Of a stretch of 64,000 bases of DNA, positions 15,768 through 24,302 are shown piece after piece. The stretch's first letter is position 1. The number at the start of each line of letters is the position of its first letter. Both the position numbers and the translations under genes were made by a program. Under the pieces are notes generated by a model. The model saw only the letters and a program-made list of their open reading frames with translations, searched no databases and had not been told where the DNA came from. Source of the DNA: Gordonia amarae NBRC 15530 (GTDB taxonomy: Bacteria > Actinomycetota > Actinomycetes > Mycobacteriales > Mycobacteriaceae); the NCBI RefSeq assembly GCF_000241345.1, contig NZ_BAED01000003.1, positions 167,988-231,987 of the forward strand, read 5' to 3'.

Positions 15768-18700
15768 GTGAGCAACTTCGCTTTCGTCCGCCAAACACTG
15801 CCGACGGTGTACGAGGATTGTGCTCGCGCCGAATCGTATCTGCATTCCGATCCGCGGTCGGCGTGCTTCTACTCGCGGCGGGTGGTCGAGGAGATCGTCG
15901 GCTATCTCTACGATGTGTTGTCGCTGCGGATCCCGTACAAGGACGACCTGGCGGCCAAGATCGGCGATGCGACGTTCAGACGTCTTGTACCACAAGGTAT
16001 TACGGACAAGATGACGCGGATCCGCAAGATCGCGAACACCGCTGTGCACGATAATCGGCAGATCCGGCCCGATGTGTCGCTGGCGGTGCTGCGTGACGTG
16101 TTCAACGTCGTGGTGTGGGCGTCGTACCACCACTCCCCCTACCCGCAGGCGGTGGATCTGCGCACACAGTTCGATCCGAAGCTGGCGGCCCACGCCGCAC
16201 CTCTGTCCCGGGACCAGTTCGCGCAGATCGCGGCCAAGTTCCGGGCCCAGGACGAGGCACGGGCGCGGGCGCTCGCCGAGAAGACCGAACTGCTCGCCGC
16301 CCGCGACGCCGAGATCGCCGCGCTGCAAGCGCAGATCGCCGCCGCGCAGGCCGCCGCGGCACCCGACGACCGGGACTACAGCGAATCGGACACCCGCGAT
16401 GTGTTCATCGACCTGATGCTGCACGAGGTGGGCTGGCCGCTCGACCAGGATCGGGACCGCGAGTACGAGGTCACCGGCATGCCGAACGCAGGAGGCAAGG
16501 GATTTGTCGACTACGTGCTGTGGGGTGCCGACGGCCGGCCGCTGGCCGTGGTGGAGGCCAAACGTACCTCGAAATCACCGGAGGTCGGACAGCAGCAGGC
16601 CGGCCTGTACGCCGACTGCCTGGAGAAACAGTTCGGCCGGCGGCCGGTGATCTACTACACCAACGGCTACGAACATCGAATCTGGGACGATGCCGCCGGC
16701 TATCCGCCCCGCGAGATTGACGGCTTCTACACCGCCGCCGAACTCGAACTGCTCATCCAGCGCCGCCAGACCCGGCTGCCGCTGACCACCGCACCGGTCA
16801 ACACCGACATCGCCGGACGCCCCTACCAGGTGCGCGCCATCAAAGCGGTCGGCGACGCCTTCGACCGCAAACAACGCGAAGCGCTGCTCGTGATGGCCAC
16901 CGGCGCCGGCAAGACCCGCACCGTCATCGCGCTCGTCGACCTGCTGCAAAAAGCCAACTGGGCCAAGCGGGTGCTGTTCCTGGCCGACCGCACCGCACTG
17001 GTCAACCAGGCCGCCAATGCTTTCAAGGAGCACCTGCCCGGGTCCACCACCGTCAACCTGGTCACCGAGAAGGTCACCGACGGCCGTGTGTACGTGTCCA
17101 CCTATCCGACGATGATGAACCTCATCGACGACACGGTCAACGACCAACGACGTTTCGGCCCAGGATATTTCGACCTCATCGTGATCGACGAGGCACACCG
17201 CTCGGTGTACGCCAAGTACGGCGCGATCTTCGACTACTTCGACTCGCTGCTGGTGGGCCTGACCGCCACCCCCAAGGACGAAGTCGACCACAACACCTAC
17301 CGGCTGTTCCACCTCGAAGACGGAGTCCCCACCGACGCCTACAGCCTCGACGAGGCGGTCGACGCCGGATATCTGGTGCCGCCCAAAGGGATCAGCGTCG
17401 GCACCAAGTTCCTGCGGTCCGGCATCGCCTACGACGATCTCACCGAGGACGAGAAAGACCAGTGGGACGCCCTGGACTGGGGTGAGGACGGACCACCCGA
17501 CGAGGTGGGTGCCGAAGAACTCAACCGGTTCCTGTTCAACGAGGACACCGTCGACAAGGTGCTGTCGACGCTGATGACTCAGGGTTACAAGGTTGCCGGC
17601 GGCGACCGCCTCGGTAAGACCATCATCTTCGCGAAAAGCCAGAAGCATGCCGAGTTCATCGAGAAACGCTTCAACCTGGCCTACCCCGAGCATGCCGGGC
17701 AGTTCGCGCGCATCATCACCCACGGCACCCCGTACGCACAATCGTTGATCGATGACTTCTCCATCAAGGACAAGGCACCGCACATCGCGATCAGCGTCGA
17801 CATGCTCGACACCGGTATCGACGTCCCCGAAGTGCTCAACCTGGTGTTCTTCAAACAGGTGCGGTCCAAGTCGAAGTTCTGGCAGATGATCGGCCGCGGC
17901 ACCCGGCTGTGCCCCGACCTGTTCGGGCCCGGCGAGGACAAGCAGGACTTTTTCGTCTTCGATTTCTGCGGCAACCTCGAATACTTCAGCCAGGACCTCC
18001 CCGGGTCGGAGGGCAGTATCCAGAAGTCGTTGGCGCAGCGCCTGTTCGAGGCCCGCCTGGGCCTGGTGACCGCGCTCGGTGACGACGAACCCGACCTGCG
18101 CAAGTCCACCGTCGATGGATTGCACGAGATCGTCGCCGGCATGAACCTGGACAATTTTGTCGTCCGGAAACACCGCAAGACCGTCGAACGGTTCGCCGAA
18201 CCCGACGCGTGGTGCACGCTCTCCCCCGACGACGTGGAAGCGGCACTTCCCCTGGGAGGGTTGCCGTCGTCGGTGCGTGACGACGACGAGGATGCCAAAC
18301 GGTTCGACCTGGTGGTGCTGCGCCGCCAGCTCGCCCAACTCAACGCCGACGCGCTTGCCGCCGAGCAGCTTCGGTCCCGCATTCAGGATGTGGCGGCCAG
18401 TCTGCTCGGTAGGACCTCGATCCCGTCGGTCGCCGCGCAGGCGGTACTGCTGGAGTCGGTGGCCGGTGACGAATGGTGGATCGACGTCACCCTCCCCATG
18501 CTCGAAGCGGCCCGCAGGAAGTTGCGCGGGTTGGTGCGGCTCATCGAGAAGACCTCCCGCAACCCGGTGTACACCGACTTCGAGGACACCATCGGCGAAG
18601 GTGTCACCGTGGAACTGCCCGGCATCACCCCCGGCACCAACTTCGACCGGTTCCGGTCGAAAGCCGAAGCGTACCTGCGCGACCACCTTGACAACCTGGC

Positions 18701-19103
18701 CCTGCAACGGCTGCGCCGTAACCGCCAACTCACCGCCGACGACATCACCGAACTCGAACAGATGCTGCTCGCCTCCGGTGGGCAGGAAGGTGACATCGTG
18801 TTCGCCGGGCGGCAGACCGGTGGCCTGGGCGTGTTCGTGCGCGGCCTCGTCGGCCTCGACCGCGGCGCCGCCACCGAAGCATTCGAGCACTATCTGAGCG
18901 GCACCATGTTCACCGTCGAGCAGGTGCGATTCGTCAACCACATCGTCGACGAACTCACCCGCAACGGAGTCATGGAACCGGGCCGGCTGTTCGAATCCCC
19001 GTACACCGACCACGGCAACCCGTTCGACGACGACGATCTTTTCACGATCGCCGACACCCTGCGCCGTATCACCGCGTCGGCGATGCCCGAGCAGGTCGCA
19101 TAA
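15768..19103 (+). CDS. hsdR: Type I restriction enzyme subunit HsdR
   Basis: 1111-residue motor and nuclease subunit. Residues ~1-130 form a DUF4145-like helical domain, ~155-200 a coiled coil. The nuclease core is FVDYVLWGADGRPLAVVEAKR (Asp248, Glu263, Lys265). Translocase motifs: ATGAGKTRT (Lys382), IVIDEAHRS (474-477), GLTATPKDE and a motif VI-like MIGRGTRLCPDL. The C-terminal part resembles the EcoEI-type HsdR C-terminal domain. Every key residue is present, so the subunit looks functional, but it is about 11 kb from hsdS and depends on the frameshifted HsdM. The GTG at 15768 follows vapC by 4 bases. Confidence 0.93.
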   Translation: MSNFAFVRQTLPTVYEDCARAESYLHSDPRSACFYSRRVVEEIVGYLYDVLSLRIPYKDDLAAKIGDATFRRLVPQGITDKMTRIRKIANTAVHDNRQIRPDVSLAVLRDVFNVVVWASYHHSPYPQAVDLRTQFDPKLAAHAAPLSRDQFAQIAAKFRAQDEARARALAEKTELLAARDAEIAALQAQIAAAQAAAAPDDRDYSESDTRDVFIDLMLHEVGWPLDQDRDREYEVTGMPNAGGKGFVDYVLWGADGRPLAVVEAKRTSKSPEVGQQQAGLYADCLEKQFGRRPVIYYTNGYEHRIWDDAAGYPPREIDGFYTAAELELLIQRRQTRLPLTTAPVNTDIAGRPYQVRAIKAVGDAFDRKQREALLVMATGAGKTRTVIALVDLLQKANWAKRVLFLADRTALVNQAANAFKEHLPGSTTVNLVTEKVTDGRVYVSTYPTMMNLIDDTVNDQRRFGPGYFDLIVIDEAHRSVYAKYGAIFDYFDSLLVGLTATPKDEVDHNTYRLFHLEDGVPTDAYSLDEAVDAGYLVPPKGISVGTKFLRSGIAYDDLTEDEKDQWDALDWGEDGPPDEVGAEELNRFLFNEDTVDKVLSTLMTQGYKVAGGDRLGKTIIFAKSQKHAEFIEKRFNLAYPEHAGQFARIITHGTPYAQSLIDDFSIKDKAPHIAISVDMLDTGIDVPEVLNLVFFKQVRSKSKFWQMIGRGTRLCPDLFGPGEDKQDFFVFDFCGNLEYFSQDLPGSEGSIQKSLAQRLFEARLGLVTALGDDEPDLRKSTVDGLHEIVAGMNLDNFVVRKHRKTVERFAEPDAWCTLSPDDVEAALPLGGLPSSVRDDDEDAKRFDLVVLRRQLAQLNADALAAEQLRSRIQDVAASLLGRTSIPSVAAQAVLLESVAGDEWWIDVTLPMLEAARRKLRGLVRLIEKTSRNPVYTDFEDTIGEGVTVELPGITPGTNFDRFRSKAEAYLRDHLDNLALQRLRRNRQLTADDITELEQMLLASGGQEGDIVFAGRQTGGLGVFVRGLVGLDRGAATEAFEHYLSGTMFTVEQVRFVNHIVDELTRNGVMEPGRLFESPYTDHGNPFDDDDLFTIADTLRRITASAMPEQVA
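19079..19099 (+). repeat. Direct repeat copy 1: 3' end of hsdR
   Basis: Last codons of hsdR. The same 21 bases recur with one mismatch at 21416-21436, on the far side of the KfrA-like and recombinase genes, where they again end in an in-frame stop. The amino-acid end AMPEQVA is identical in both copies. This is the pattern expected when an element inserts at the 3' end of a gene and supplies a replacement end. Confidence 0.7.
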
Positions 19104-19132
19104 CCGCACAGGCGCAGATCCATGCCGCCCGC

Positions 19133-20209
19133 CTAGTCCTGAGCGGTCGGCCTGCGCTGTTCATCGGTCGGCGCGGTCTCCTGATCGGTCAGCCTGGTCG
19201 GTTCGATCCGGTCCAGCAGCACACGCAATGTGGTGGCTTCGGTGCGTGCTGCGGCCAGTTCCAGCGTCGCACCGGTGAGTTGGTCCTGGGTGGCGCGGCC
19301 CGTGGCGGTGAGTTTCTCGACCTCCTCGCGCAGCGCGGTGAGCTGGCCGGTCAGGTCGGCCTCGACGGTGGCGGCCCGCTGTTCGGCGAGCGCTGCGCGT
19401 TTGTCGTTGTGGATGGCAGCGTCTCGAGCCGATGCCAGGGCAACCGTGAGGTTGTCGACCTCGCCGCGTAGCGCGGCGAGCTGTGCGGTGAGGTCGGTCT
19501 CGATGGTCGTGGCCCGCTGCTCGGCCAGCGCGGTGCGTTTGTCGGAGTCGGCGGTGGCGTCCCGTGCCGTTGCCATTTGTTCGCGGAGTACCTCGGTCTC
19601 GAACTTGACGGTAGCAAGAGTCTTTTCTGCCTTGGCCAGTTCGGCACGAGCGGCATCGGCCGTGGCAAGAGCCTCGGCCCGGTCGGCGGTGGCTACCTGC
19701 GCGACCCGCTGGGCGGCGTCTTGGGCCTTCTGCTGGGCGTCCATGGCCGCCTGATGTCCCTGTGCGGCGTTGCGGAGATCCGTCACAGTGTCTTTTGTCG
19801 CCGCCAACTCTGCCTGGGCCTTCGCCAACGACGTTTCGGCCTCGACTTGCTTGGTCTCGGCCCTGGTCTGAGCTGCGACGGCGTCGCCGGCCTCCTTGGC
19901 GAGGCGGTCCAGTGCGGCGGCGTGCCGGGCTTCCAGCTCGGCCATCGCAGTGACCACGGCTTTCTGCCACAGCGGCTGCAGATCGTCCACGATGTCGGCG
20001 GGTATCGCGATGTCGCCGCGTTCGGCGGCCTGCACCGCCCGGCGCTTGTCGCGCAGCCATGAGGCGACGAGGTTGTAGTCCCCCAAACCGCTGTGACCTC
20101 GGACTTTCTCGTAGAACGCCTTGTTGGCGACCTTCGCGTCGGCCGCGATCGTGTCGGCCCAGGTCTGCTCCAAGATGTTCGTCTGATCCGGCATGAGCGT
20201 GGTCGCCAC
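19133..20209 (-). CDS. KfrA-like DNA-binding coiled-coil protein
   Basis: 358 residues. The first ~95 match the KfrA N-terminal DNA-binding domain (TWADTIAADAKVANKAFYEKV, VASWLRDKRRA); the rest is a long Ala/Glu/Arg-rich coiled coil. Residues ~215-310 contain two consecutive copies of a ~46-residue unit built on DKRxALAEQRAxTxExDLTxQL. KfrA is a plasmid partition accessory and autorepressor; relatives occur in chromosomal islands beside tyrosine recombinases, as here. The GTG at 20209 has GGAG 7 bases upstream and is preferred to the ATG at codon 6. It is divergent from the recombinase and probably regulates the shared region. Confidence 0.8.
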   Translation of the reverse strand: MATTLMPDQTNILEQTWADTIAADAKVANKAFYEKVRGHSGLGDYNLVASWLRDKRRAVQAAERGDIAIPADIVDDLQPLWQKAVVTAMAELEARHAAALDRLAKEAGDAVAAQTRAETKQVEAETSLAKAQAELAATKDTVTDLRNAAQGHQAAMDAQQKAQDAAQRVAQVATADRAEALATADAARAELAKAEKTLATVKFETEVLREQMATARDATADSDKRTALAEQRATTIETDLTAQLAALRGEVDNLTVALASARDAAIHNDKRAALAEQRAATVEADLTGQLTALREEVEKLTATGRATQDQLTGATLELAAARTEATTLRVLLDRIEPTRLTDQETAPTDEQRRPTAQD

Positions 20210-20251
20210 CGTAGTTCTCCGTTCATTTGCCGTGAATTCGCGGGTTCAGGG

Positions 20252-20329
20252 CAATAATACTCGTATGAATACTGATATTCCTCATCTCACGCCCAAATGT
20301 AGTGTATCGCGATAATGATCCTTATCGCG
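20252..20329. promoter_or_regulatory. AT-rich divergent control region with inverted repeats
   Basis: Between the KfrA-like gene and the recombinase is an AT-rich patch. It contains a perfect 8-base inverted repeat CGCGATAA-TGATCC-TTATCGCG (20308-20329) just upstream of the recombinase start, and an interleaved ATAC-TC-GTAT-GA-ATAC element near 20258-20275. Either could be an operator for the KfrA-like protein; the first could instead be a recombinase core site. No direct evidence separates these. Confidence 0.55.
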
Positions 20330-20343
20330 GTATCGTTACCGGA

Positions 20344-21387
20344 ATGGACATCGAGCTGTACGACGGGCGCGTAGAGGCCGATCTGACTGCACCGGTACGC
20401 GTTCCGACGGAACTGGTGCGTGCCGCGGTCGACGACGCCCGGTCGCCGGTCCCCGTGGAAGTGCATCGGTCGGTGGCGCTGTCGGTGGCGCGTGGGTCCG
20501 AAAAGACGGCCCGGCTCCGGCTGGAGAGGCTGGCACGGGTGGTGCTGGCGACCGGGCAGGTGGACTCGCCCGCCGCGGTGTGGTCGACCGATTGGGCCGC
20601 GCTGCCTGCGGAGGTCTACCAGTCACTGGACCGCTCGATCGGCGGTGTGTGGGACGCCGCGTCGACACGCAATGCCATGCGCGATTCGGTACGTGCGGTG
20701 GTGCGGGCCTGCCGCGACGCCGGGCTGATGGACCACGGCACCGCGACGGTCGCATTGTCGGCACTACAGCCGGAGAAGATCGGCCGCGACGAGGACAAGC
20801 AGGCACGCGGACATATCGACGCGCACCGGGTCAAGGCCGCGTTCGAGGCACTGGCCGCGGACCCGTCGGCCACGGCCAGGCGCGACAGCGCACTGATCGC
20901 ACTGCTGGTCGGGGCGGGCCTGCGCCGCGGCGAGACGGTGACCCTGGACCTCTCGGACGTGGACGCGGCACGCGAGACGCTGGTTGTGACCGGCAAGGGC
21001 GGCGTGGTCCGCTCGGTGCCGCTGGCCCCGGGGGTGCGGCGGGCGCTGACCGCGTGGTTGGAGGTACGTGGAGAGGGCGCCGGTCCCCTGCTGACGCCGA
21101 TGAGTAAGGAGGTTCCCCGCGTGGCGGTCGTCGAGACCGGCCGCAGGCTGTCGGTGGATGCGGTGGCCGCCGCGGTGCGACGCCGGTTCCTCGGCGAGTC
21201 GGAGGCGGTGCGGCCCCATGACCTGCGGCGCACGTTCGTCGGCGATCTCCTGGACTCCGGGGCCGACCTGTCGACCGTGTCGAAGATCGTCGGCCACAGC
21301 AACCCGGCGACGACGGCAGGCTACGACCGGCGCGGGATCGCTACCCGACGAGCTGCGGTCGACCGCTTGTCGGTTCCGTTCGTGTGA
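20344..21387 (+). CDS. Tyrosine recombinase / integrase
   Basis: 347-residue site-specific recombinase. The N-terminal SAM-like core-binding domain (~40-130) is followed by a catalytic domain with all active residues: Arg194 (GAGLRRGE), Lys218 (TGKGG), His292 and Arg295 (PHDLRRTF), His318 (VGHSN) and nucleophile Tyr327 (TAGYDRR). XerC/D-like in size, lacking the extra N-terminal arm-binding domain of large phage integrases. The ATG at 20344 is chosen because the upstream part of the frame overlaps the inverted-repeat control region. Its neighbours (KfrA-like gene, repeated hsdR end) suggest that it mobilised this small cassette, or a larger part of the island. Confidence 0.88.
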   Translation: MDIELYDGRVEADLTAPVRVPTELVRAAVDDARSPVPVEVHRSVALSVARGSEKTARLRLERLARVVLATGQVDSPAAVWSTDWAALPAEVYQSLDRSIGGVWDAASTRNAMRDSVRAVVRACRDAGLMDHGTATVALSALQPEKIGRDEDKQARGHIDAHRVKAAFEALAADPSATARRDSALIALLVGAGLRRGETVTLDLSDVDAARETLVVTGKGGVVRSVPLAPGVRRALTAWLEVRGEGAGPLLTPMSKEVPRVAVVETGRRLSVDAVAAAVRRRFLGESEAVRPHDLRRTFVGDLLDSGADLSTVSKIVGHSNPATTAGYDRRGIATRRAAVDRLSVPFV

Positions 21388-21399
21388 GGCAGTCGTGGA

Positions 21400-21440
21400 C
21401 GCGCATCACCCGGACGGCGATGCCCGAACAGGTCGCTTAG
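21400..21440 (+). pseudogene. Remnant of a second hsdR 3' end (direct repeat copy 2)
   Basis: After the recombinase stop, one frame reads WTRITRTAMPEQVA and then TAG, matching the last residues of hsdR (RRITASAMPEQVA, TAA). At DNA level 20 of 21 bases at 21416-21436 match 19079-19099; the bases just outside differ more, so this is a diverged allele, not a recent duplicate. It presumably marks where the host's earlier hsdR ended before the KfrA-recombinase cassette inserted or a new hsdR was exchanged in. Confidence 0.7.
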
Positions 21441-21508
21441 GGCCACGCGGACACCGCACGCGCGTTACGGTGGAGCGGTTCGCCTCCCACCGATCACCAG
21501 GGGTCAGC

Positions 21509-23164
21509 ATGGCCGCCGATCACGTCTTCACCAATGCCGCTGTGTGGCAGCCGGAAACCGCTTCGCCCGCCGATACCGTGGCGGTCACCGACGGTGTCAT
21601 CTCGGCTATCCGCATGGGTGTCGATACCGACCTCGTCGGTCCGGGCACGCAGGTGCATGATCTCGGGGGGGCCGGTCTGCTGCCCGGGTTCATCGACGCC
21701 CATGTGCATCCGGTGGCGGGCGGTTTGGCCGCACTGCGCTGTGATCTGTCCGAACTGGCGCACGATCGGCGCGGCTACCTCGACGCCATCGCCGAGTACG
21801 TCCGGACCCACCCGGATGAGCCGGTGATCAGCGGCAGCGGGTGGTACGGAGATGCCTTTCCTGGTGGTCTGCCCACCAAGGACGACCTCGACTCCGTCGT
21901 CGGTGATCGGCCGGTGGTCCTCTCCAGCCACGACGGGCACGGTGTGTGGTCGAACTCCGAGGCACTGCGGCGTGCCGGAATCAGCGCTGCCACTCCCGAC
22001 CCGGACGGTGGGCGCATCGAACGTGACGAGCGCGGCGAACCCACCGGGGTGCTGTTCGAGAGGGCCTTCGACGCGGTCAACGCGCTGATCCCCGCCGATG
22101 GCCCCGACCGGTTGCGGGACGCTCTCCTGCTCGCCCAGCAGCGTCTACTGTCCGTCGGCGTGACCGGCTGGCAGGACGCCGGTGTGGGCATTCCCGCGTT
22201 CGGGCTCACCGACACCCTCGATACGTACCTCGCGGCCGATGCCGCGGGCGAACTCGTCGCGCATGTCTGCGGAGCGCTGTGGTGGACGGCCGAGGAGGGT
22301 ATCGGGCAGCTCGGCACCATCCTGGACCGTCGCGATTCCGCACGTGGGCCGCGCCTGCACATCGACACCGTGAAGGTGATGCAGGACGGAATCTGCGAGA
22401 ACTGCACGGCCGCCATGCTGGAGCCGTACTGCAACATCCCGGCCGACGCACACTCCGAGGGGCTCTCGTTCATCGACCCCGTCGAGTTGGCCGATGTGTG
22501 TGCGCTACTGGCACGCAACGACTTCCACATCCACATGCATGCGGTGGGTGATCGTGCGGTCCGCGAATGCCTCGACGCCCTCTCCTCGGCGGTCACCGCA
22601 TGCGGGGACTTCGCCGCGCACCATCAGATCGCCCACCTCGATGTCGTCGATCCACTGGATATGCCCCGATTCCGAGAACTGGGTGTCACCGCCAACATTC
22701 AGGCGCTGTGGGCGCGTCGTGACATCGAGATTGTCGAACGCAAACTGCCACTGCTCGGACCGGAACGGGAGGGCCGGCATTTCCCGTTCGGGTCGCTGCT
22801 GCGGGCCGGAGCGCAGCTCGCGATGGGCAGCGACTGGCCGGTCACCGACCCCAACCCGCTCTGGGCGCTGCACACCGCCGTCCACCGCACCGGATCACGG
22901 GCCGACCCGCACGCCATCGGCCCCGACGCGCGGACCGTCCCGTTGCTCGCCGACGAGGCCATCTCGCTGCGGTCGGCGGTCGACGCCTACACTGCCGGTG
23001 CCGCGAGGGTCACCCACCGCGCGGCACGCGCCGGGACGATCGAGGTGGGCAAGGACGCCGACCTCATCGTCCTCGACGGCGACATCACCACCGCCGACGA
23101 TATCGGCGAGCTGGCCGTACAGACCACCATGGTCGGCGGCGCGGTGGTCTACGAGCGTCCGTGA
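21509..23164 (+). CDS. Amidohydrolase, YtcJ family
   Basis: 551-residue metal-dependent hydrolase. The N-terminal beta-sandwich (HVFTNAAVWQPET) leads to the metal ligands of the barrel (PGFIDAHVHP), further ligands in HIHMHAVGDRA and HHQIAHLD, and the final Asp in MGSDWPVTDPNP; the sandwich closes with TIEVGKDADLIVLDGD. Family members hydrolyse amides or N-formyl groups; the substrate here is unknown. The ATG at 21509 was chosen because the frame further upstream overlaps the recombinase. It converges with the LysR gene, overlapping its 3' end by 16 bases, and is first in the catabolic region. Confidence 0.88.
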   Translation: MAADHVFTNAAVWQPETASPADTVAVTDGVISAIRMGVDTDLVGPGTQVHDLGGAGLLPGFIDAHVHPVAGGLAALRCDLSELAHDRRGYLDAIAEYVRTHPDEPVISGSGWYGDAFPGGLPTKDDLDSVVGDRPVVLSSHDGHGVWSNSEALRRAGISAATPDPDGGRIERDERGEPTGVLFERAFDAVNALIPADGPDRLRDALLLAQQRLLSVGVTGWQDAGVGIPAFGLTDTLDTYLAADAAGELVAHVCGALWWTAEEGIGQLGTILDRRDSARGPRLHIDTVKVMQDGICENCTAAMLEPYCNIPADAHSEGLSFIDPVELADVCALLARNDFHIHMHAVGDRAVRECLDALSSAVTACGDFAAHHQIAHLDVVDPLDMPRFRELGVTANIQALWARRDIEIVERKLPLLGPEREGRHFPFGSLLRAGAQLAMGSDWPVTDPNPLWALHTAVHRTGSRADPHAIGPDARTVPLLADEAISLRSAVDAYTAGAARVTHRAARAGTIEVGKDADLIVLDGDITTADDIGELAVQTTMVGGAVVYERP

Positions 23165-24108
23165 TCGCGGTCGACCGACCGTTCGGCGGCGGCGAAATGC
23201 CGTTTGCACAGTTCCTTGAACGCCGACGCACGGTTGGTCAGGCGCACCCCGGCCAAATGCGCGATGACAAGCTCCAGTGCGGGCGCGCTGTCGGTGAGCT
23301 CGATCGCCGCGACCCTGCGACCGTCGTAGGTCAGGTCGTGGGCGGGCCGCTGATTGAGGATGGAGAAGCCGAAACCGTGCGCGACCAATGACCTTACCGT
23401 CTCGAAACCCGTACTGCGGAAACGGATCTGCGGGGTGAACCCGGCCCTGCGGGGCAATGACAGGAAGTAGTCGCGGCTGTGTGGCAAGTCCAGCAGCACC
23501 ATCGGGTCGGTCGCGAACTCGCTCAGCGTGGCCTCGCGGCGGCCGGCCCGCGGGATCGGATGATCGACCGAGACGATGACATACGGCCTGCTCATCGCCA
23601 GCGGCTGGTAGGTGATTCCGTCGTCGCGGTCGAACCCGTACATCAGCGCCAGCTCGCACTGGCCGTCACGCAGCAGGCGCGTCAGATTCTCGTGCTCGCT
23701 TTCGATCACGTTCACCCGCACCTGCGGAAACCGTTGCTCGTACGCCGACAGCAGCGTCGGCAGACCGAACGGAGCGATCGTCGAGAAGCAGCCGACAGCC
23801 AGATCGCCGATCAGCGAGGTGCCCAGGCGTGCTGCCGAATCGGCCAACTCCACCGAATGCGCGAGAAAGCTGCGCAACTCCTGCCGGAAGTTGCGGCCCG
23901 CCGAGGTCAGTTCCAGACCCCGCGCATGCTGACGGATCAGCAACTGCACCCCGAGTTCCTTCTCGAGCTGCGCTATCGCCGTCGACACCGCAGACTGGGA
24001 CACCATGAGGACCTTCGACGCCGCGGTCATGCTGCCGAGATCGGCGGCCGCGGCGAAGTACCGAAGCTGCACCAGAGTGAAGGATGGGTCCTTGGCAGGC
24101 ATGGTCAT
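23149..24108 (-). CDS. LysR-family transcriptional regulator
   Basis: 319 residues. An N-terminal winged helix-turn-helix (LVQLRYFAAAADLGSMTAAS, QSAVSTAIAQLEKELG) is followed by a two-lobe effector-binding domain beginning LIGDLAVGCFSTIAP. It is transcribed divergently from the flavin monooxygenase gene, and an inverted repeat with T-N11-A geometry lies in the shared region, so it probably autoregulates and activates the monooxygenase. Matching half-sites ahead of the permease operon suggest that it may control that too. Confidence 0.92.
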   Translation of the reverse strand: MTMPAKDPSFTLVQLRYFAAAADLGSMTAASKVLMVSQSAVSTAIAQLEKELGVQLLIRQHARGLELTSAGRNFRQELRSFLAHSVELADSAARLGTSLIGDLAVGCFSTIAPFGLPTLLSAYEQRFPQVRVNVIESEHENLTRLLRDGQCELALMYGFDRDDGITYQPLAMSRPYVIVSVDHPIPRAGRREATLSEFATDPMVLLDLPHSRDYFLSLPRRAGFTPQIRFRSTGFETVRSLVAHGFGFSILNQRPAHDLTYDGRRVAAIELTDSAPALELVIAHLAGVRLTNRASAFKELCKRHFAAAERSVDRDHGRS

Positions 24109-24187
24109 CGACCTCTTCGATCAAACGTATGGACTCGATAGATCAGCGTACTGATCGGTAATACGGGCGAACACGACATCAACACTT

Positions 24188-24212
24188 TCTGCATCAACTA
24201 TTCTAATGCAGA
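24188..24212. promoter_or_regulatory. Probable LysR operator
   Basis: Perfect 7-base inverted repeat TCTGCAT-N11-ATGCAGA in the AT-rich gap between the lysR-type gene and the flavin monooxygenase. The T-N11-A core inside dyad symmetry is the classical LysR-family recognition pattern. It lies about 80 bases upstream of the regulator start and about 90 upstream of the preferred monooxygenase start. Confidence 0.7.
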
Positions 24213-24302
24213 ACATAGATTAGTTCTTCTTTACATATGCTCATGGCGGCCGGATCATGGAGGCAGTCAGACATAACGCCTACAAGTGCGGTGGAGGTTG
24301 CG

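Noticed and set aside
16575..19109. 844-codon minus-strand open frame opposite hsdR
   Set aside because: Val/Gly/Gln-rich sequence typical of the antisense frame of GC-rich genes; hsdR on the plus strand has all catalytic motifs.
20344..21387. The recombinase as an hsdS-inverting enzyme for phase variation
   Set aside because: Only one hsdS is present and no inverted recognition-domain copies were found near it; the duplicated hsdR end fits an integrative role better.
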